From: Carboxylicivirga fragile
GTDB lineage: Bacteria > Bacteroidota > Bacteroidia > Bacteroidales > Marinilabiliaceae
Reading direction: 5' to 3'
Length of the DNA: 64,000 bases
Assembly (NCBI GenBank): GCA_025499625.1
Contig: JAFMVD010000005.1
Span: 62,001 to 126,000, forward strand
A program made the translations under genes and the position numbers. Below are positions 1 to 7,924 of this stretch, piece after piece (within the stretch, counting starts at the first letter, position 1; each line of letters starts with the position of its first letter). The notes under the pieces were generated by a model. That model did no database searches and had not been told where the DNA came from. It worked only from the letters and a program-made list of their open reading frames with translations.

Positions 1-241
1 AAGAAGATACTAATTCTGCGCGGCCATGTCCATAAGGGTGATTATTATCTGCAGGTTTAGCTGATAATTTTAAACCAATTAAAACAGCTACGGATGAGAT
101 ACTGTCGCTTAATGTATGCCAGGCATCAGCTATTATAGCGATTGAACCACTAACGATGCCAGCCCATAGTTTTATAGCAAATAAAGCAACATTAAGAATT
201 ATTGATACATAAGTTGCTAGTATACCAGTTTTGTTACTCAT
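1..241 (-). CDS. Cation diffusion facilitator (CDF) family transporter, N-terminal part
   Basis: The gene runs off the left edge, so only about 80 N-terminal residues are visible. They show a first membrane helix (ATYVSIILNVALFAIK), then a second segment with the CDF metal-site pattern around ADAWHTLSD, then HPYGHGRAE, the classic sequence after helix 2. These proteins export divalent metals (Zn, Fe, Mn, Cd) by proton antiport at the inner membrane; the metal cannot be told from this fragment. The ATG shares one base with the hemW stop (TAATG), so the two genes are probably translationally coupled in one minus-strand operon. Confidence 0.85.
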   Translation of the reverse strand, partial: MSNKTGILATYVSIILNVALFAIKLWAGIVSGSIAIIADAWHTLSDSISSVAVLIGLKLSAKPADNNHPYGHGRAELVSS

Positions 242-1371
242 TATTCATCAATATAGAAGAAATCTGATATTATACGATCGGTGATAAACCGTTTCGATTT
301 TGGAACCCGATAATACACATCATCTTTTTCAATGTTTCCTAGTTTAATTTGTTGAACTAATTCTTGTTCAAAAAAGCTTTTAATATCGTTATTAACACGC
401 TTAATAAAATCCGAATTAAATCCTTTTAAAGTACGTAAACCAAGCATTATCCGTTCATTGTATATATCTGTGTCGGATAAAAGCTCTTCGTCCCAATACT
501 TTTGTTTACCTTTTAGCTGTTCGTTATACTTTGATAAATGGCTAATATTCCACTTTCGCTTTTTCCCATCAAATGAATGAGCTGATGGGCCTAATCCTAA
601 ATACTTTTTACCCGTCCAATAATTACTATTGTGTTGAGATATTAGCTTACCATAGGCAAAATTTGATATCTCGTAATTACTGAATCCAGCTTCTTCAAGT
701 TTACTAACCAAGTATTCAAACTGTTGTTCACTATCTTCTTCATTAATTTCCGTCAGTTTGCCTTTTTTAAGTAAATCGTAGTAAGGTGTTCCTTTTTCAA
801 TGGTTAAATGATAAGCAGAAATATGCTCAACTTTTAAGTCTAAGGCCATTTTTACATTTTTTTTCCACTCATCAAATGTCATGTATGGCAAGCCATAAAT
901 CAGATCTATACTAATATTATTGATACCTGATTTTTTAGCGATTTCAACTGCATTAATGGCTTGTTTGGCATTATGGCGTCGATTCATTTTACGCAAATGC
1001 GCATCAAAAAAACTTTGAATACCCATGCTAAGGCGATTAACACCTAGTTCAATCAAACCTTGAATATATGCTTCAGATACATCATCGGGATTGACTTCCA
1101 TTGTAATCTCATCCAGTTCCGATAAATTTACGAAATCAGATAAACAATTAAATATACTTTGCAGTTCTTGTAAGGAAAGAACAGACGGAGTTCCTCCACC
1201 AAAATACAATGTGGATATTTGATTATCTTTAAAAAATGAAGCATTTAAGATAATTTCATCACAAATTGCTTCTAAAAAATCGCTTTTTAAAGTCTGATCT
1301 GTAGTTTTGTAAAAATCGCAATATGAACAACGCGAATAACAAAATGGAATATGTATGTAAATGCCCGCCAT
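241..1371 (-). CDS. hemW: HemW, radical SAM heme chaperone (coproporphyrinogen oxidase-like)
   Basis: This 376-residue protein starts with MAGIYIHIPF and carries the radical SAM cluster motif C11-x3-C15-x2-C18, followed by the glycine-rich FGGGTPS stretch and a HemN-like C-terminal part (GLGPSAHSF). HemW lacks the N-terminal extension of true oxygen-independent coproporphyrinogen oxidase HemN and delivers heme to respiratory enzymes; older annotations call it HemN. The length and the motif near residue 11 fit HemW. The start lies only 9 bp from a parS palindrome, so ParB loading would cover its 5' leader. A CDF transporter gene follows with a one-base overlap. Confidence 0.9.
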   Translation of the reverse strand: MAGIYIHIPFCYSRCSYCDFYKTTDQTLKSDFLEAICDEIILNASFFKDNQISTLYFGGGTPSVLSLQELQSIFNCLSDFVNLSELDEITMEVNPDDVSEAYIQGLIELGVNRLSMGIQSFFDAHLRKMNRRHNAKQAINAVEIAKKSGINNISIDLIYGLPYMTFDEWKKNVKMALDLKVEHISAYHLTIEKGTPYYDLLKKGKLTEINEEDSEQQFEYLVSKLEEAGFSNYEISNFAYGKLISQHNSNYWTGKKYLGLGPSAHSFDGKKRKWNISHLSKYNEQLKGKQKYWDEELLSDTDIYNERIMLGLRTLKGFNSDFIKRVNNDIKSFFEQELVQQIKLGNIEKDDVYYRVPKSKRFITDRIISDFFYIDE

Positions 1372-1380
1372 TACTGGAAT

Positions 1381-1396
1381 TGTTTCACGTGAAACA
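1381..1396. other. parS centromere site (perfect 16-bp palindrome)
   Basis: The sequence TGTTTCACGTGAAACA is a perfect palindrome identical to the widely conserved bacterial parS consensus bound by ParB/Spo0J. It lies in the 106-bp gap between divergent hemW and the vanZ-like gene. parS sites cluster around chromosomal origins in most bacteria. A second site follows at 14516 and a third near-match at 14743. Confidence 0.85.
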
Positions 1397-1411
1397 CTGT
1401 GTAGTAATGCT

Positions 1412-1464
1412 TTATTAACAGGTTTATCAACATTTTTTCAACAGTATTATATAGTTTATCAACA
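1412..1464 (+). repeat. Four phased TTATCAACA-like 9-mers (DnaA-box-like array)
   Basis: Four same-orientation 9-mers occur: TTATTAACA at 1412, TTATCAACA at 1424, TTTTCAACA at 1435 and TTATCAACA at 1456. The start spacings of 12, 11 and 21 bp are close to whole helical turns, so all would face the same side of the DNA. TTATCAACA differs from the DnaA box TTATCCACA at one base. The array starts 15 bp after the parS site. It may be part of an origin or a DnaA-regulated promoter region; a regulator of the flanking divergent genes is the alternative. Confidence 0.55.
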
Positions 1465-1477
1465 GTAAAAACCAAAA

Positions 1478-1894
1478 ATGGCAAGAATAATTAGATATCA
1501 TAAAACCCTATGCATTTTATTAGCTGTTACTATTTTAAGTTTAATGGATACCAGTAGAATTGAACCCGGTAATATAGTTACTATACCACATTTCGATAAA
1601 ATTGTTCATTTCATAATGTATTTCACCCTCGCTTTTACACTAATGTTTGAATATTATCTACATCACAAGTATAAAATAACTAAAGGAATACAAGTACTTA
1701 TCTTGCCTCTTATTTGGGGTGCAATAATGGAATTAGCTCAGCTATTATTAACAGATTATCGTGGAGCTGAATGGAAAGACATGCTTGCAAATACAGTCGG
1801 TATTATTTTAGCTTACTTCACTGTAAAACAGCTTAAAGACAATAGAATACTTGTTACATTAATACTGTTTCCATTTTTCAAAAAACCACTATAA
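1478..1894 (+). CDS. VanZ-like family membrane protein
   Basis: The protein has 138 residues with about four hydrophobic segments. It carries the VanZ-like signature: an early basic helix, DKIVHFIMYFTLAF near residues 40-53, and DMLANTVGIILAY near the end. VanZ itself gives low-level teicoplanin resistance, but most short VanZ-like proteins have no known role, so no resistance should be inferred. It is transcribed divergently from hemW across the parS/9-mer region, and its end overlaps the convergent Rrf2 gene by 6 bp. Confidence 0.75.
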   Translation: MARIIRYHKTLCILLAVTILSLMDTSRIEPGNIVTIPHFDKIVHFIMYFTLAFTLMFEYYLHHKYKITKGIQVLILPLIWGAIMELAQLLLTDYRGAEWKDMLANTVGIILAYFTVKQLKDNRILVTLILFPFFKKPL

Positions 1895-2332
1895 TTTTAT
1901 GTAGTGACTCTTATCTTCCATATTGGTCATAATTTTTGAAATTGACTCTGTTTTGAAAAATTCAGTCATTTGTTTTCGTATAGAGCTATACTGATCATGC
2001 ACCGGACAAGCATGTCCTTCTTGATTATTTGTTTTACAACTATGTAATCCAATCAAACAATTTGTAAATACATCTTCACCATCAATAATAGAAACAATAT
2101 CATACAAAGTAATATCCTCTGGTTTTTTTCCAATACTAAAACCACCATGTGGACCTTTAGTACTTTTTAAAAGCTTCTGTTTTGCTAAGCTTTGTAGTAT
2201 TTTACCCAAAAAAGGTGTTGGAATATCCAACTCTTTTGAAATGTGCTTTATGCCTATTCTCTTTCCTTCTTCTTCATTTACAGCTAGATAAATAACAGCT
2301 CTAATAGCGTACTTACAAGTATTTGATAACAT
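1889..2332 (-). CDS. Rrf2 family transcriptional regulator, probably Fe-S binding
   Basis: This 147-residue protein has the Rrf2 winged-helix pattern: YAIRAVIYLA at 8-17, a recognition segment around IPTPFLGKILQSLAK, and KGPHGGF in the wing. Three cysteines, C92, C99 and C109, sit where IscR and NsrR carry their cluster ligands, so a [2Fe-2S] or [4Fe-4S] sensor is plausible. No isc or suf genes are nearby, so the target is unknown. A terminator (2446-2481) separates it from rpiB upstream, so it is probably its own transcription unit. It could sense nitric oxide, iron-sulfur status or redox state. Confidence 0.85.
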   Translation of the reverse strand: MLSNTCKYAIRAVIYLAVNEEEGKRIGIKHISKELDIPTPFLGKILQSLAKQKLLKSTKGPHGGFSIGKKPEDITLYDIVSIIDGEDVFTNCLIGLHSCKTNNQEGHACPVHDQYSSIRKQMTEFFKTESISKIMTNMEDKSHYIKL

Positions 2333-2445
2333 CTTTCTATTGTTTGAAGGCTAAAATAAATAAAATCATTATAAAACCTTTAAGTCTTTTTATTCTTTCT
2401 TTATATAAGACTAAGTTTTTAACAACTCTTTAATACATCTAATAA

Positions 2446-2481
2446 CCAAAAAAGCTACTAAAATACAATTTCAGCAGCTTT
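2446..2481 (-). terminator. Intrinsic terminator downstream of rpiB
   Basis: On the minus strand AAAGCTGCT pairs with AGTAGCTTT (nine pairs, one G-U) across a 13-nt loop and is followed by a T tract. It lies 60 bp past the rpiB stop. Confidence 0.6.
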
Positions 2482-2540
2482 CCTTATACAATCCGTATTC
2501 CACATTTTTTAAAATAAGCAGATCTATAAAATAAATCCAA

Positions 2541-2978
2541 TTACACAGGAATTTTATCAATTCGAGCTTGATGACGACCACCCTCAAATAAAGTAGTTAC
2601 GAACTTTTCAACAATCTTAATAGCCTCTTCATTACTTACGTATCTACCAGGTATTGTGCAGATATTCGCGTTGTTATGAAGGCGTGCCATTTCACTAATT
2701 TCAACTGACCAACATAAAGCCGCTCTAATGCCTTGATGTTTATTAACAGACATATTAATACCATTTCCACTACCGCAAACAGCTATACCTATTTCATAGT
2801 CACCGTCTTCCACAGCAGAAGCCATCGGATGAGCGTAATCTGCATAATCTGTACTCTCTTCTGAGTGTGTTCCAAAATCCTTAACTTGAAAGTTATTTTT
2901 AATAAGGTATTCCTTTACTAATTCTTTTACTGGAAAACCAGCATGATCAGCAGCTAAAGCAATTGATTTAAAAATCAT
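2541..2978 (-). CDS. rpiB: Ribose-5-phosphate isomerase B
   Basis: The protein has 145 residues, the usual RpiB length. It interconverts ribose 5-phosphate and ribulose 5-phosphate in the non-oxidative pentose phosphate pathway. Visible family features are ADHAGF at 10-15, the catalytic cysteine C68 in AVCGSGNG, RAALCW, and HNNANI with the conserved histidine at 101. The C-terminal FEGGRHQARIDKI is typical. A clear TAnnTTTG promoter lies just upstream and a terminator follows, which indicates a single-gene unit. Confidence 0.93.
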   Translation of the reverse strand: MIFKSIALAADHAGFPVKELVKEYLIKNNFQVKDFGTHSEESTDYADYAHPMASAVEDGDYEIGIAVCGSGNGINMSVNKHQGIRAALCWSVEISEMARLHNNANICTIPGRYVSNEEAIKIVEKFVTTLFEGGRHQARIDKIPV

Positions 2979-2995
2979 TTGTTGTGTTTTTTTTG

Positions 2996-3029
2996 CAAAG
3001 ATAACAATGCATTTTATTGAAAATACAAA
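2996..3029 (-). promoter_or_regulatory. rpiB promoter, Bacteroidota type
   Basis: On the minus strand TATCTTTG (2996-3003) matches the -7 consensus TAnnTTTG, and TTTG (3026-3029) lies 22 nt upstream as the -33 element. Confidence 0.65.
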
Positions 3030-3319
3030 TTGTGAATAAAGCTCTTAAAAATTGTTTAAAACTTGTGTACAACGCCTCATTACTTTTTATAATTTATGAT
3101 TGATATTTTAAACTATTTTTACAATACAATGGAAGCTTCCAATAATACATGTTGATAGACGGTTTTTTTAAGGTCAATTTTTGAACAGTTTTAAACGTCA
3201 TTTTAAACACAAAGAATAGAAGAAATTATTAAATTTGGCCATTATTAACCAATTGTTAATATAATTCAAAAGTGAATTACTTTCAATTGATTAAGCTTTA
3301 TAAATACTGTTAATAAGTA

Positions 3320-3353
3320 GTTGATAGAGTATATTTATTCTTTAATAACTTTG
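3320..3353 (+). promoter_or_regulatory. nadA promoter, Bacteroidota type
   Basis: TAACTTTG (3346-3353) matches the -7 consensus, and GTTG (3320-3323) lies 22 nt upstream as a -33-like element. It predicts a leader of roughly 75 nt. Confidence 0.55.
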
Positions 3354-3359
3354 GATCAA

Positions 3360-3381
3360 AGTATTTTTCAATAAAAATACT
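3360..3381 (+). promoter_or_regulatory. Hairpin at the predicted 5' end of nadA mRNA
   Basis: AGTATTTTT and AAAAATACT form a perfect 9-bp stem with a CAAT loop, a few bases after the predicted -7 box. A 5' hairpin may stabilise the message or be part of a regulatory leader; it does not resemble a known NAD riboswitch. Confidence 0.4.
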
Positions 3382-3437
3382 AACCTTGCTAACAGGATAT
3401 TATCATTACTATATTTATTTATTATTTCTATCTCTAT

Positions 3438-4433
3438 ATGAATATAAAGAGTAGTTGGTTAAAAAGTGGATTTGTAGATGAGGCGATTCCAACTAGTGTA
3501 AATCTAAAAGAAGAGATAATTCGTTTGAAGAAGGAAAAGAACGCTATTATTATGGCGCATTTCTATCAGACTAACGAATTACAAGATATAGCCGATTTTG
3601 TTGGTGATAGTTTGGCATTAGCTCAAGAGGCTGCAAAAACCAAAGCTGATATTATTGTTTTAGCTGGGGTTCACTTCATGGGTGAAACGGCAAAAATTCT
3701 TTCGCCTGATAAACTAGTGTTAGTACCCGATTTAAATGCCGGATGTAGTTTGGCCGACAGTTGTCCGCCCGAAGCTTTTAAAAGCTTTGTTGATAATAAT
3801 CCTGATCATACTGTTTTAACCTATGTAAATACAACGGCAAAAATTAAAGCTTTATCTGATATTGTTGTTACAAGTACCAATGCTAAAACAATAGTTGATA
3901 GTTTGCCAATGGATGAGAAAATCATATTTGGTCCTGATCGTAACCTTGGTAACTACTTAAACAGTGTAACTGGTAGAGATATGTTGTTATGGGATGGTGC
4001 TTGTCATGTACACGAAAAATTCTCGGTTGAAAAAATAATTGAGTTAAAAAAGGAATATCCTGAAGCAATAATATTAGCACATCCTGAGTGCAAACAGCCA
4101 CTTTTGGTATTGGCGAATTATGTTGGTAGTACAGCTGCATTATTAAAGTATTCTACAAATAGTGATGCAAATGATTTCATTGTGGCTACCGAATCAGGTA
4201 TTATTCATCAAATGAAAAAATCAAGCCCTAATAAGAATTTTATTCCTGCTCCACCTAATGATTCTACATGTGCATGTAATGATTGTGAGTACATGAAGTT
4301 AAATACCATGGAAAAGTTATATAATTGTTTAAAATTTGAGTGGCCTAATATCGACGTAATAGAAGAGATTCGAAAAGATGCGGTAAAACCCATAAATCGA
4401 ATGTTGGATATTTCTGCCAGTAAAGGTTTATAA
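3438..4433 (+). CDS. nadA: Quinolinate synthase NadA
   Basis: The protein has 331 residues. It condenses iminoaspartate with dihydroxyacetone phosphate to quinolinate in de novo NAD synthesis, using a [4Fe-4S] cluster. Likely ligands are C103 (GCSLAD), C189 (DGACHVHEKF) and C283 (CEYM), which matches the spacing in known NadA proteins. Other family marks are MAHFYQ near 39-44 and VGDSLALA. Its partner nadB lies about 48 kb away at 52688, and nadC is not in the window. The gene starts the long plus-strand run that continues to uvrC. Confidence 0.95.
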   Translation: MNIKSSWLKSGFVDEAIPTSVNLKEEIIRLKKEKNAIIMAHFYQTNELQDIADFVGDSLALAQEAAKTKADIIVLAGVHFMGETAKILSPDKLVLVPDLNAGCSLADSCPPEAFKSFVDNNPDHTVLTYVNTTAKIKALSDIVVTSTNAKTIVDSLPMDEKIIFGPDRNLGNYLNSVTGRDMLLWDGACHVHEKFSVEKIIELKKEYPEAIILAHPECKQPLLVLANYVGSTAALLKYSTNSDANDFIVATESGIIHQMKKSSPNKNFIPAPPNDSTCACNDCEYMKLNTMEKLYNCLKFEWPNIDVIEEIRKDAVKPINRMLDISASKGL

Positions 4434-4456
4434 TTAAGGAATTAGCTAATTTGTAA

Positions 4457-4846
4457 ATGGAAAAATTGGAGTATTCTCTTTCTATCTTGCTAGTTGAAGA
4501 TAATGTTTTAAATCAGAAACTTATCTATTTAAATCTGTGTAAATATGGATTTAAGATAGACATTGCTAACAATGGTCAGGAAGCTTTAGATAAGTTAAAA
4601 ATAGGTGTTTATGATCTAATTTTAATGGATTTAATGATGCCAGTAATGGATGGTCTTGAAACAACTGTTGCCATTCGAAATAATGAGCTTACTACAAAGG
4701 AACATATGCCTATAGTTGGTTTAACTGCAAATACATATGATGCTGATCGGGAAAAATGTTTAGCTCATGGTATGGATGAATACATGGCTAAACCATTTGA
4801 TTTACAGGAGTTTTTCAATAATTTAAAAAAATTGCAGTTAATCTAA
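4457..4846 (+). CDS. Stand-alone response regulator receiver domain protein
   Basis: This 129-residue CheY-like protein has only a receiver domain. The acidic pocket E14/D15, phospho-acceptor D58 (in LILMDLMMPVMDG), T90 and K112 are all present, so it should be phosphorylatable. There is no output domain and no histidine kinase nearby. The sequence style (VEDNVLNQKL, LTANTYDADREKCLAHGMDEYMAKPF) resembles receivers attached to hybrid kinases. It follows nadA by 23 bp and precedes ruvB by 9 bp, so it is probably co-transcribed. Its partner is unknown; the chemoreceptor at 42.5 kb is one distant possibility. Confidence 0.9.
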   Translation: MEKLEYSLSILLVEDNVLNQKLIYLNLCKYGFKIDIANNGQEALDKLKIGVYDLILMDLMMPVMDGLETTVAIRNNELTTKEHMPIVGLTANTYDADREKCLAHGMDEYMAKPFDLQEFFNNLKKLQLI

Positions 4847-4855
4847 ATAAGGTTT

Positions 4856-5869
4856 ATGGATTTTGATATTCGGGGTAATGAGGGAGAAGAATTTGATGTT
4901 GAAAAACAATTAAGGCCTTTAAAATTTGATGATTTTAAAGGGCAGGATAAAGTAGTTGAAAACCTCGAAATATTTGTAAAAGCTGCAACCATGAGGGGTG
5001 ATGCCCTTGATCATGTTTTACTACATGGTCCTCCTGGTTTGGGTAAAACCACCTTATCAAATATAATTGCTCATCAGCTAAATGTTGGGTTTAAATTAAG
5101 TAGTGGACCCGTTTTGGATAAACCTGGTGATTTAGCTGGTATTTTAACAAGTTTAGAGGAGAATGACGTACTATTTATAGATGAAATACATCGTTTAAGT
5201 CCAGTTGTTGAAGAGTATTTATATAGTGCAATGGAGGACTTTAAAATCGATATAGTCATTGATAAAGGCCCGGGTGCACGAAGTATTCAATTGGATCTTA
5301 ATCCGTTTACACTCATTGGAGCCACTACACGTAGTGGATTATTAACCGCTCCGTTGCGAGCTCGTTTTGGTATTAATTGTCATCTCGAATATTATAATAC
5401 TGATACAATTGCAGGTATAATTGAAAGATCTGCAGATATTCTCAAGGTAAGAATCCACGAAAATGCGTCTATTGAAATTGCCAGAAGAAGCCGTGGTACA
5501 CCACGAATAGCAAATGCTTTACTACGTCGTGTTCGTGATTTCGCCCAAGTAAAAGGCAATGGTACCATCGATCTTGAAATTAGTAAGATTGCATTAAATG
5601 CCTTAAACATTGATCAACATGGCTTGGATATTATGGATCATAAGATCCTGATAACATTAATTGATAAATTTGGTGGAGGTCCTGTTGGTGTAAATACTAT
5701 AGCAACAGCTGTAGGTGAAGATGCTGGTACTATTGAAGAAGTGTATGAACCCTTTTTGATTATGGAAGGATTTCTTAATCGTACTCCGAGAGGGCGAATG
5801 GCTACAGCATCGGCGTATGAACATCTTGGTAAAGAAAATACCTTAAATCAAGGTTCACTTTTTAGTTAA
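4856..5869 (+). CDS. ruvB: Holliday junction branch migration helicase RuvB
   Basis: The protein has 337 residues, a normal RuvB length. The AAA+ ATPase drives branch migration with RuvA during recombination repair. Walker A GPPGLGKT lies at 58-65 and Walker B VLFIDEIH at 105-112; sensor and arginine-finger segments GATTRSG and LRARFG follow, and then the winged-helix C-terminus with [17 protein letters not shown]. ruvA and ruvC are not adjacent. The flippase gene begins 5 bp after the stop, which points to shared transcription. Confidence 0.97.
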   Translation: MDFDIRGNEGEEFDVEKQLRPLKFDDFKGQDKVVENLEIFVKAATMRGDALDHVLLHGPPGLGKTTLSNIIAHQLNVGFKLSSGPVLDKPGDLAGILTSLEENDVLFIDEIHRLSPVVEEYLYSAMEDFKIDIVIDKGPGARSIQLDLNPFTLIGATTRSGLLTAPLRARFGINCHLEYYNTDTIAGIIERSADILKVRIHENASIEIARRSRGTPRIANALLRRVRDFAQVKGNGTIDLEISKIALNALNIDQHGLDIMDHKILITLIDKFGGGPVGVNTIATAVGEDAGTIEEVYEPFLIMEGFLNRTPRGRMATASAYEHLGKENTLNQGSLFS

Positions 5870-5874
5870 ATTTT

Positions 5875-7335
5875 GTGAGTAAGTTAAAGAAGTTAGCCGG
5901 TGAAACGGTGATATACGGTGTAAGTACAATACTTGGACGTTTGTTAAATTGGCTTTTAATGCCTTTTTATATTCGCACACTCGATCCTGAACAATTCGGT
6001 GGAGTTGTAAATATTTATAGTTACATAGCTGTTCTACTAGTGCTTTTGACATTTGGTTTTGAAACTGGTTTTTTCCGATTCGCAACCAAAAACAATCATA
6101 AAAGTCTAATTAAATCATTAAGTTTTACGGTAGGTCTGTTTTCAATTGTATTAGTAATCTTCAACATACTATTTAGTAATCAAATTCATACAATTCTAGG
6201 GAATGAATTCTTATTAAAAGAATATTTCATTTATGCTGCTGTTTTGGTTGGTATTGATGCTGTTTGCAGTTTACCTTTTGCTGAACTCCGATTTTTAGAT
6301 CGAACACTCAAGTATGCTGGATTACGCTTCTTTCAAGTGATACTGACTATTCTTTTTAATGTCTTTTACCTGGTATTATGCCCTTATTTATTAGATAATG
6401 GATATGAGTGGGTCAATTATATTTATAACCCTTTAAATAGGCTTAAATACGTTTTTGTTTCAAATTTGATTAGTTCTGGTTTAATAATGTTGGTGTTGTT
6501 ACCTTCTATATTTCGGAAAACTGCCAATTTTGATTTTTCTTTGGTTAAATCAACTGCTAAGTATTCGTATCCTATTATGATTGTAGGCCTTTTTGGAATG
6601 TTGATTCTTAATGTCGATAAAATACTAATGCCGCATTTATTGAATAAAGGAGCAATGGAGGCATTGGCTATTTATGGTGCTAATTTTAAGATTGGTGTAT
6701 TGATGGCTTTATTCATTCAATCCTATCGTTTGGCTTTTGAACCATTCTTTTTTAAAGAAGGAAAAAATAATGCATCAAAGGAGCTTTACGCGGTAATTTT
6801 AAAATACTTTGTAATATTTGGCATACTCATCTATGTCGGTGTTTTGCTGTTAATCGATGTAGTTAATTTATTATTACTACCTGATTATATTGAAGGTAAT
6901 ATTATAATTCCATATATCTTACTAGGACAACTGTTTTTTGGTATTTATTACTCTTTATCGCTCTGGTATAAATTAACAGATCGTACTCATTATGGTGCTT
7001 ATATTAGCGGATTTGGTGCATTTTTGGTATTAATTTTAAATCTTATATTGGTACCTAAATTTGGTTATCTGGGAGCTGCTATTTCTTCTTTTATTTGTTT
7101 TTTAGGTATGATGGTTGTTTCTTATTTATACGGTCAAAAATTTTACCCCATTAATTATCCTCTAAAAACTATATTAGCTTACATATTGTCAGGTATTTTA
7201 CTTGTAAAAATTGTTAATTTACTTCTGATTGATAACGATTTATTTTATTTAGCTATTAAAGGGTTTATATTTGTAAGTTATGTCTTCATAATTTTTAAGA
7301 TAGAACATAAAGCTTTTAACAAGGTTATTTCCTAA
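5875..7335 (+). CDS. Polysaccharide/lipid flippase-like membrane protein (Wzx/MATE superfamily)
   Basis: This 486-residue, highly hydrophobic protein has about 12-14 membrane helices. The N-terminus ([25 protein letters not shown]) is typical of the polysaccharide biosynthesis protein family (MATE-like oligosaccharide flippases). It probably moves a lipid-linked saccharide across the inner membrane, but the substrate cannot be inferred because no glycosyltransferases are nearby. The start is a GTG 5 bp after the ruvB stop. As I recall, a flippase between ruvB and dut is a conserved arrangement in Bacteroidota, so this may be a core envelope function rather than an O-antigen gene. Confidence 0.85.
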   Translation: MSKLKKLAGETVIYGVSTILGRLLNWLLMPFYIRTLDPEQFGGVVNIYSYIAVLLVLLTFGFETGFFRFATKNNHKSLIKSLSFTVGLFSIVLVIFNILFSNQIHTILGNEFLLKEYFIYAAVLVGIDAVCSLPFAELRFLDRTLKYAGLRFFQVILTILFNVFYLVLCPYLLDNGYEWVNYIYNPLNRLKYVFVSNLISSGLIMLVLLPSIFRKTANFDFSLVKSTAKYSYPIMIVGLFGMLILNVDKILMPHLLNKGAMEALAIYGANFKIGVLMALFIQSYRLAFEPFFFKEGKNNASKELYAVILKYFVIFGILIYVGVLLLIDVVNLLLLPDYIEGNIIIPYILLGQLFFGIYYSLSLWYKLTDRTHYGAYISGFGAFLVLILNLILVPKFGYLGAAISSFICFLGMMVVSYLYGQKFYPINYPLKTILAYILSGILLVKIVNLLLIDNDLFYLAIKGFIFVSYVFIIFKIEHKAFNKVIS

Positions 7336-7348
7336 ACACAAAATTTTT

Positions 7349-7786
7349 ATGACACAGGTAAAAATTGTAAATAAAGGTAAACACCAATTACCAGCCTATA
7401 GTACTGTTCATTCCTCGGGTATGGATTTACGTGCTAATATTGATGAATCAATTATTATAAAACCATTGGAACGCGTATTAGTACCTACTGGTTTATATAT
7501 GCAATTACCTGAAGGTCACGAAGCACAAATTCGCCCAAGAAGTGGTTTAGCTGCAAAATTTGGTATTACTGTTTTAAATACGCCTGGTACCATAGATGCT
7601 GATTATCGTGGAGAGATTAAGGTGATATTGGTTAATTTATCTTCCGACGATTTTGAAATTAAAGATGGAGAGCGTGTTTGTCAGATGATTATTTCTAAAT
7701 ATTCTAAGGTTGAATTAGAATTGGTTGAGTCTTTAGAAGAAAGTGATCGTGGAGCTGGTGGATTTGGGCATACTGGAACACATTAA
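7349..7786 (+). CDS. dut: Deoxyuridine 5'-triphosphate nucleotidohydrolase (dUTPase)
   Basis: The protein has 145 residues. It hydrolyses dUTP to dUMP, which keeps uracil out of DNA and supplies thymidylate synthesis. All five trimeric dUTPase motifs are visible: SSGMDLRA (22-29), PRSGLA (63-68), the [11 protein letters not shown] segment (80-90) with the catalytic Asp, the GERVCQMI segment, and the C-terminal P-loop-like [10 protein letters not shown] (134-143). The gene follows the flippase by 13 bp. A 138-bp gap with a palindrome follows before the TPR gene. Confidence 0.97.
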   Translation: MTQVKIVNKGKHQLPAYSTVHSSGMDLRANIDESIIIKPLERVLVPTGLYMQLPEGHEAQIRPRSGLAAKFGITVLNTPGTIDADYRGEIKVILVNLSSDDFEIKDGERVCQMIISKYSKVELELVESLEESDRGAGGFGHTGTH

Positions 7787-7839
7787 AATTATATTCAAAT
7801 AGTGAAGTTAATTATAATCTCATGAAACAAGCCATAAGA

Positions 7840-7896
7840 ATCCCGATAATTATCGGAACTCACACCCGAGGATGGTTAACGTTTGGGAGTTCCATC
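7840..7896. repeat. Intergenic palindromic element
   Basis: CCGATAATTATCGG (7843-7856) is a perfect 14-bp palindrome. It is followed by GGAACTC (7855-7861), which pairs with GAGTTCC (7887-7893). The words ATCCCGATA and GAGTTCCATC recur in opposite orientation in the 32.8-kb gap. There is no T tract, so this is not an obvious terminator. Confidence 0.5.
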
Positions 7897-7924
7897 TGAC
7901 TTTAAGAAATAAAAATATAAACAG

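Larger units (their letters stand above)
2979..3437. other. 459-bp AT-rich intergenic region between divergent rpiB and nadA
   Basis: No convincing gene is present. It holds promoters at both ends (rpiB 2996-3029, nadA 3320-3353) and a leader hairpin at 3360. Scattered DnaA-box-like words occur: TGTGAATAA at 3031 (one mismatch to the reverse-complement box), TGTTGATAG at 3150 and TGTTAATAA at 3308. It is the longest non-coding stretch in the window and is very AT-rich, which makes it a candidate for an unwinding region. Confidence 0.5.

Noticed and set aside
1478-1894. Glycopeptide resistance from the VanZ-like gene
   Set aside because: No vanHAX genes are nearby, and most short VanZ-like proteins are not linked to resistance.
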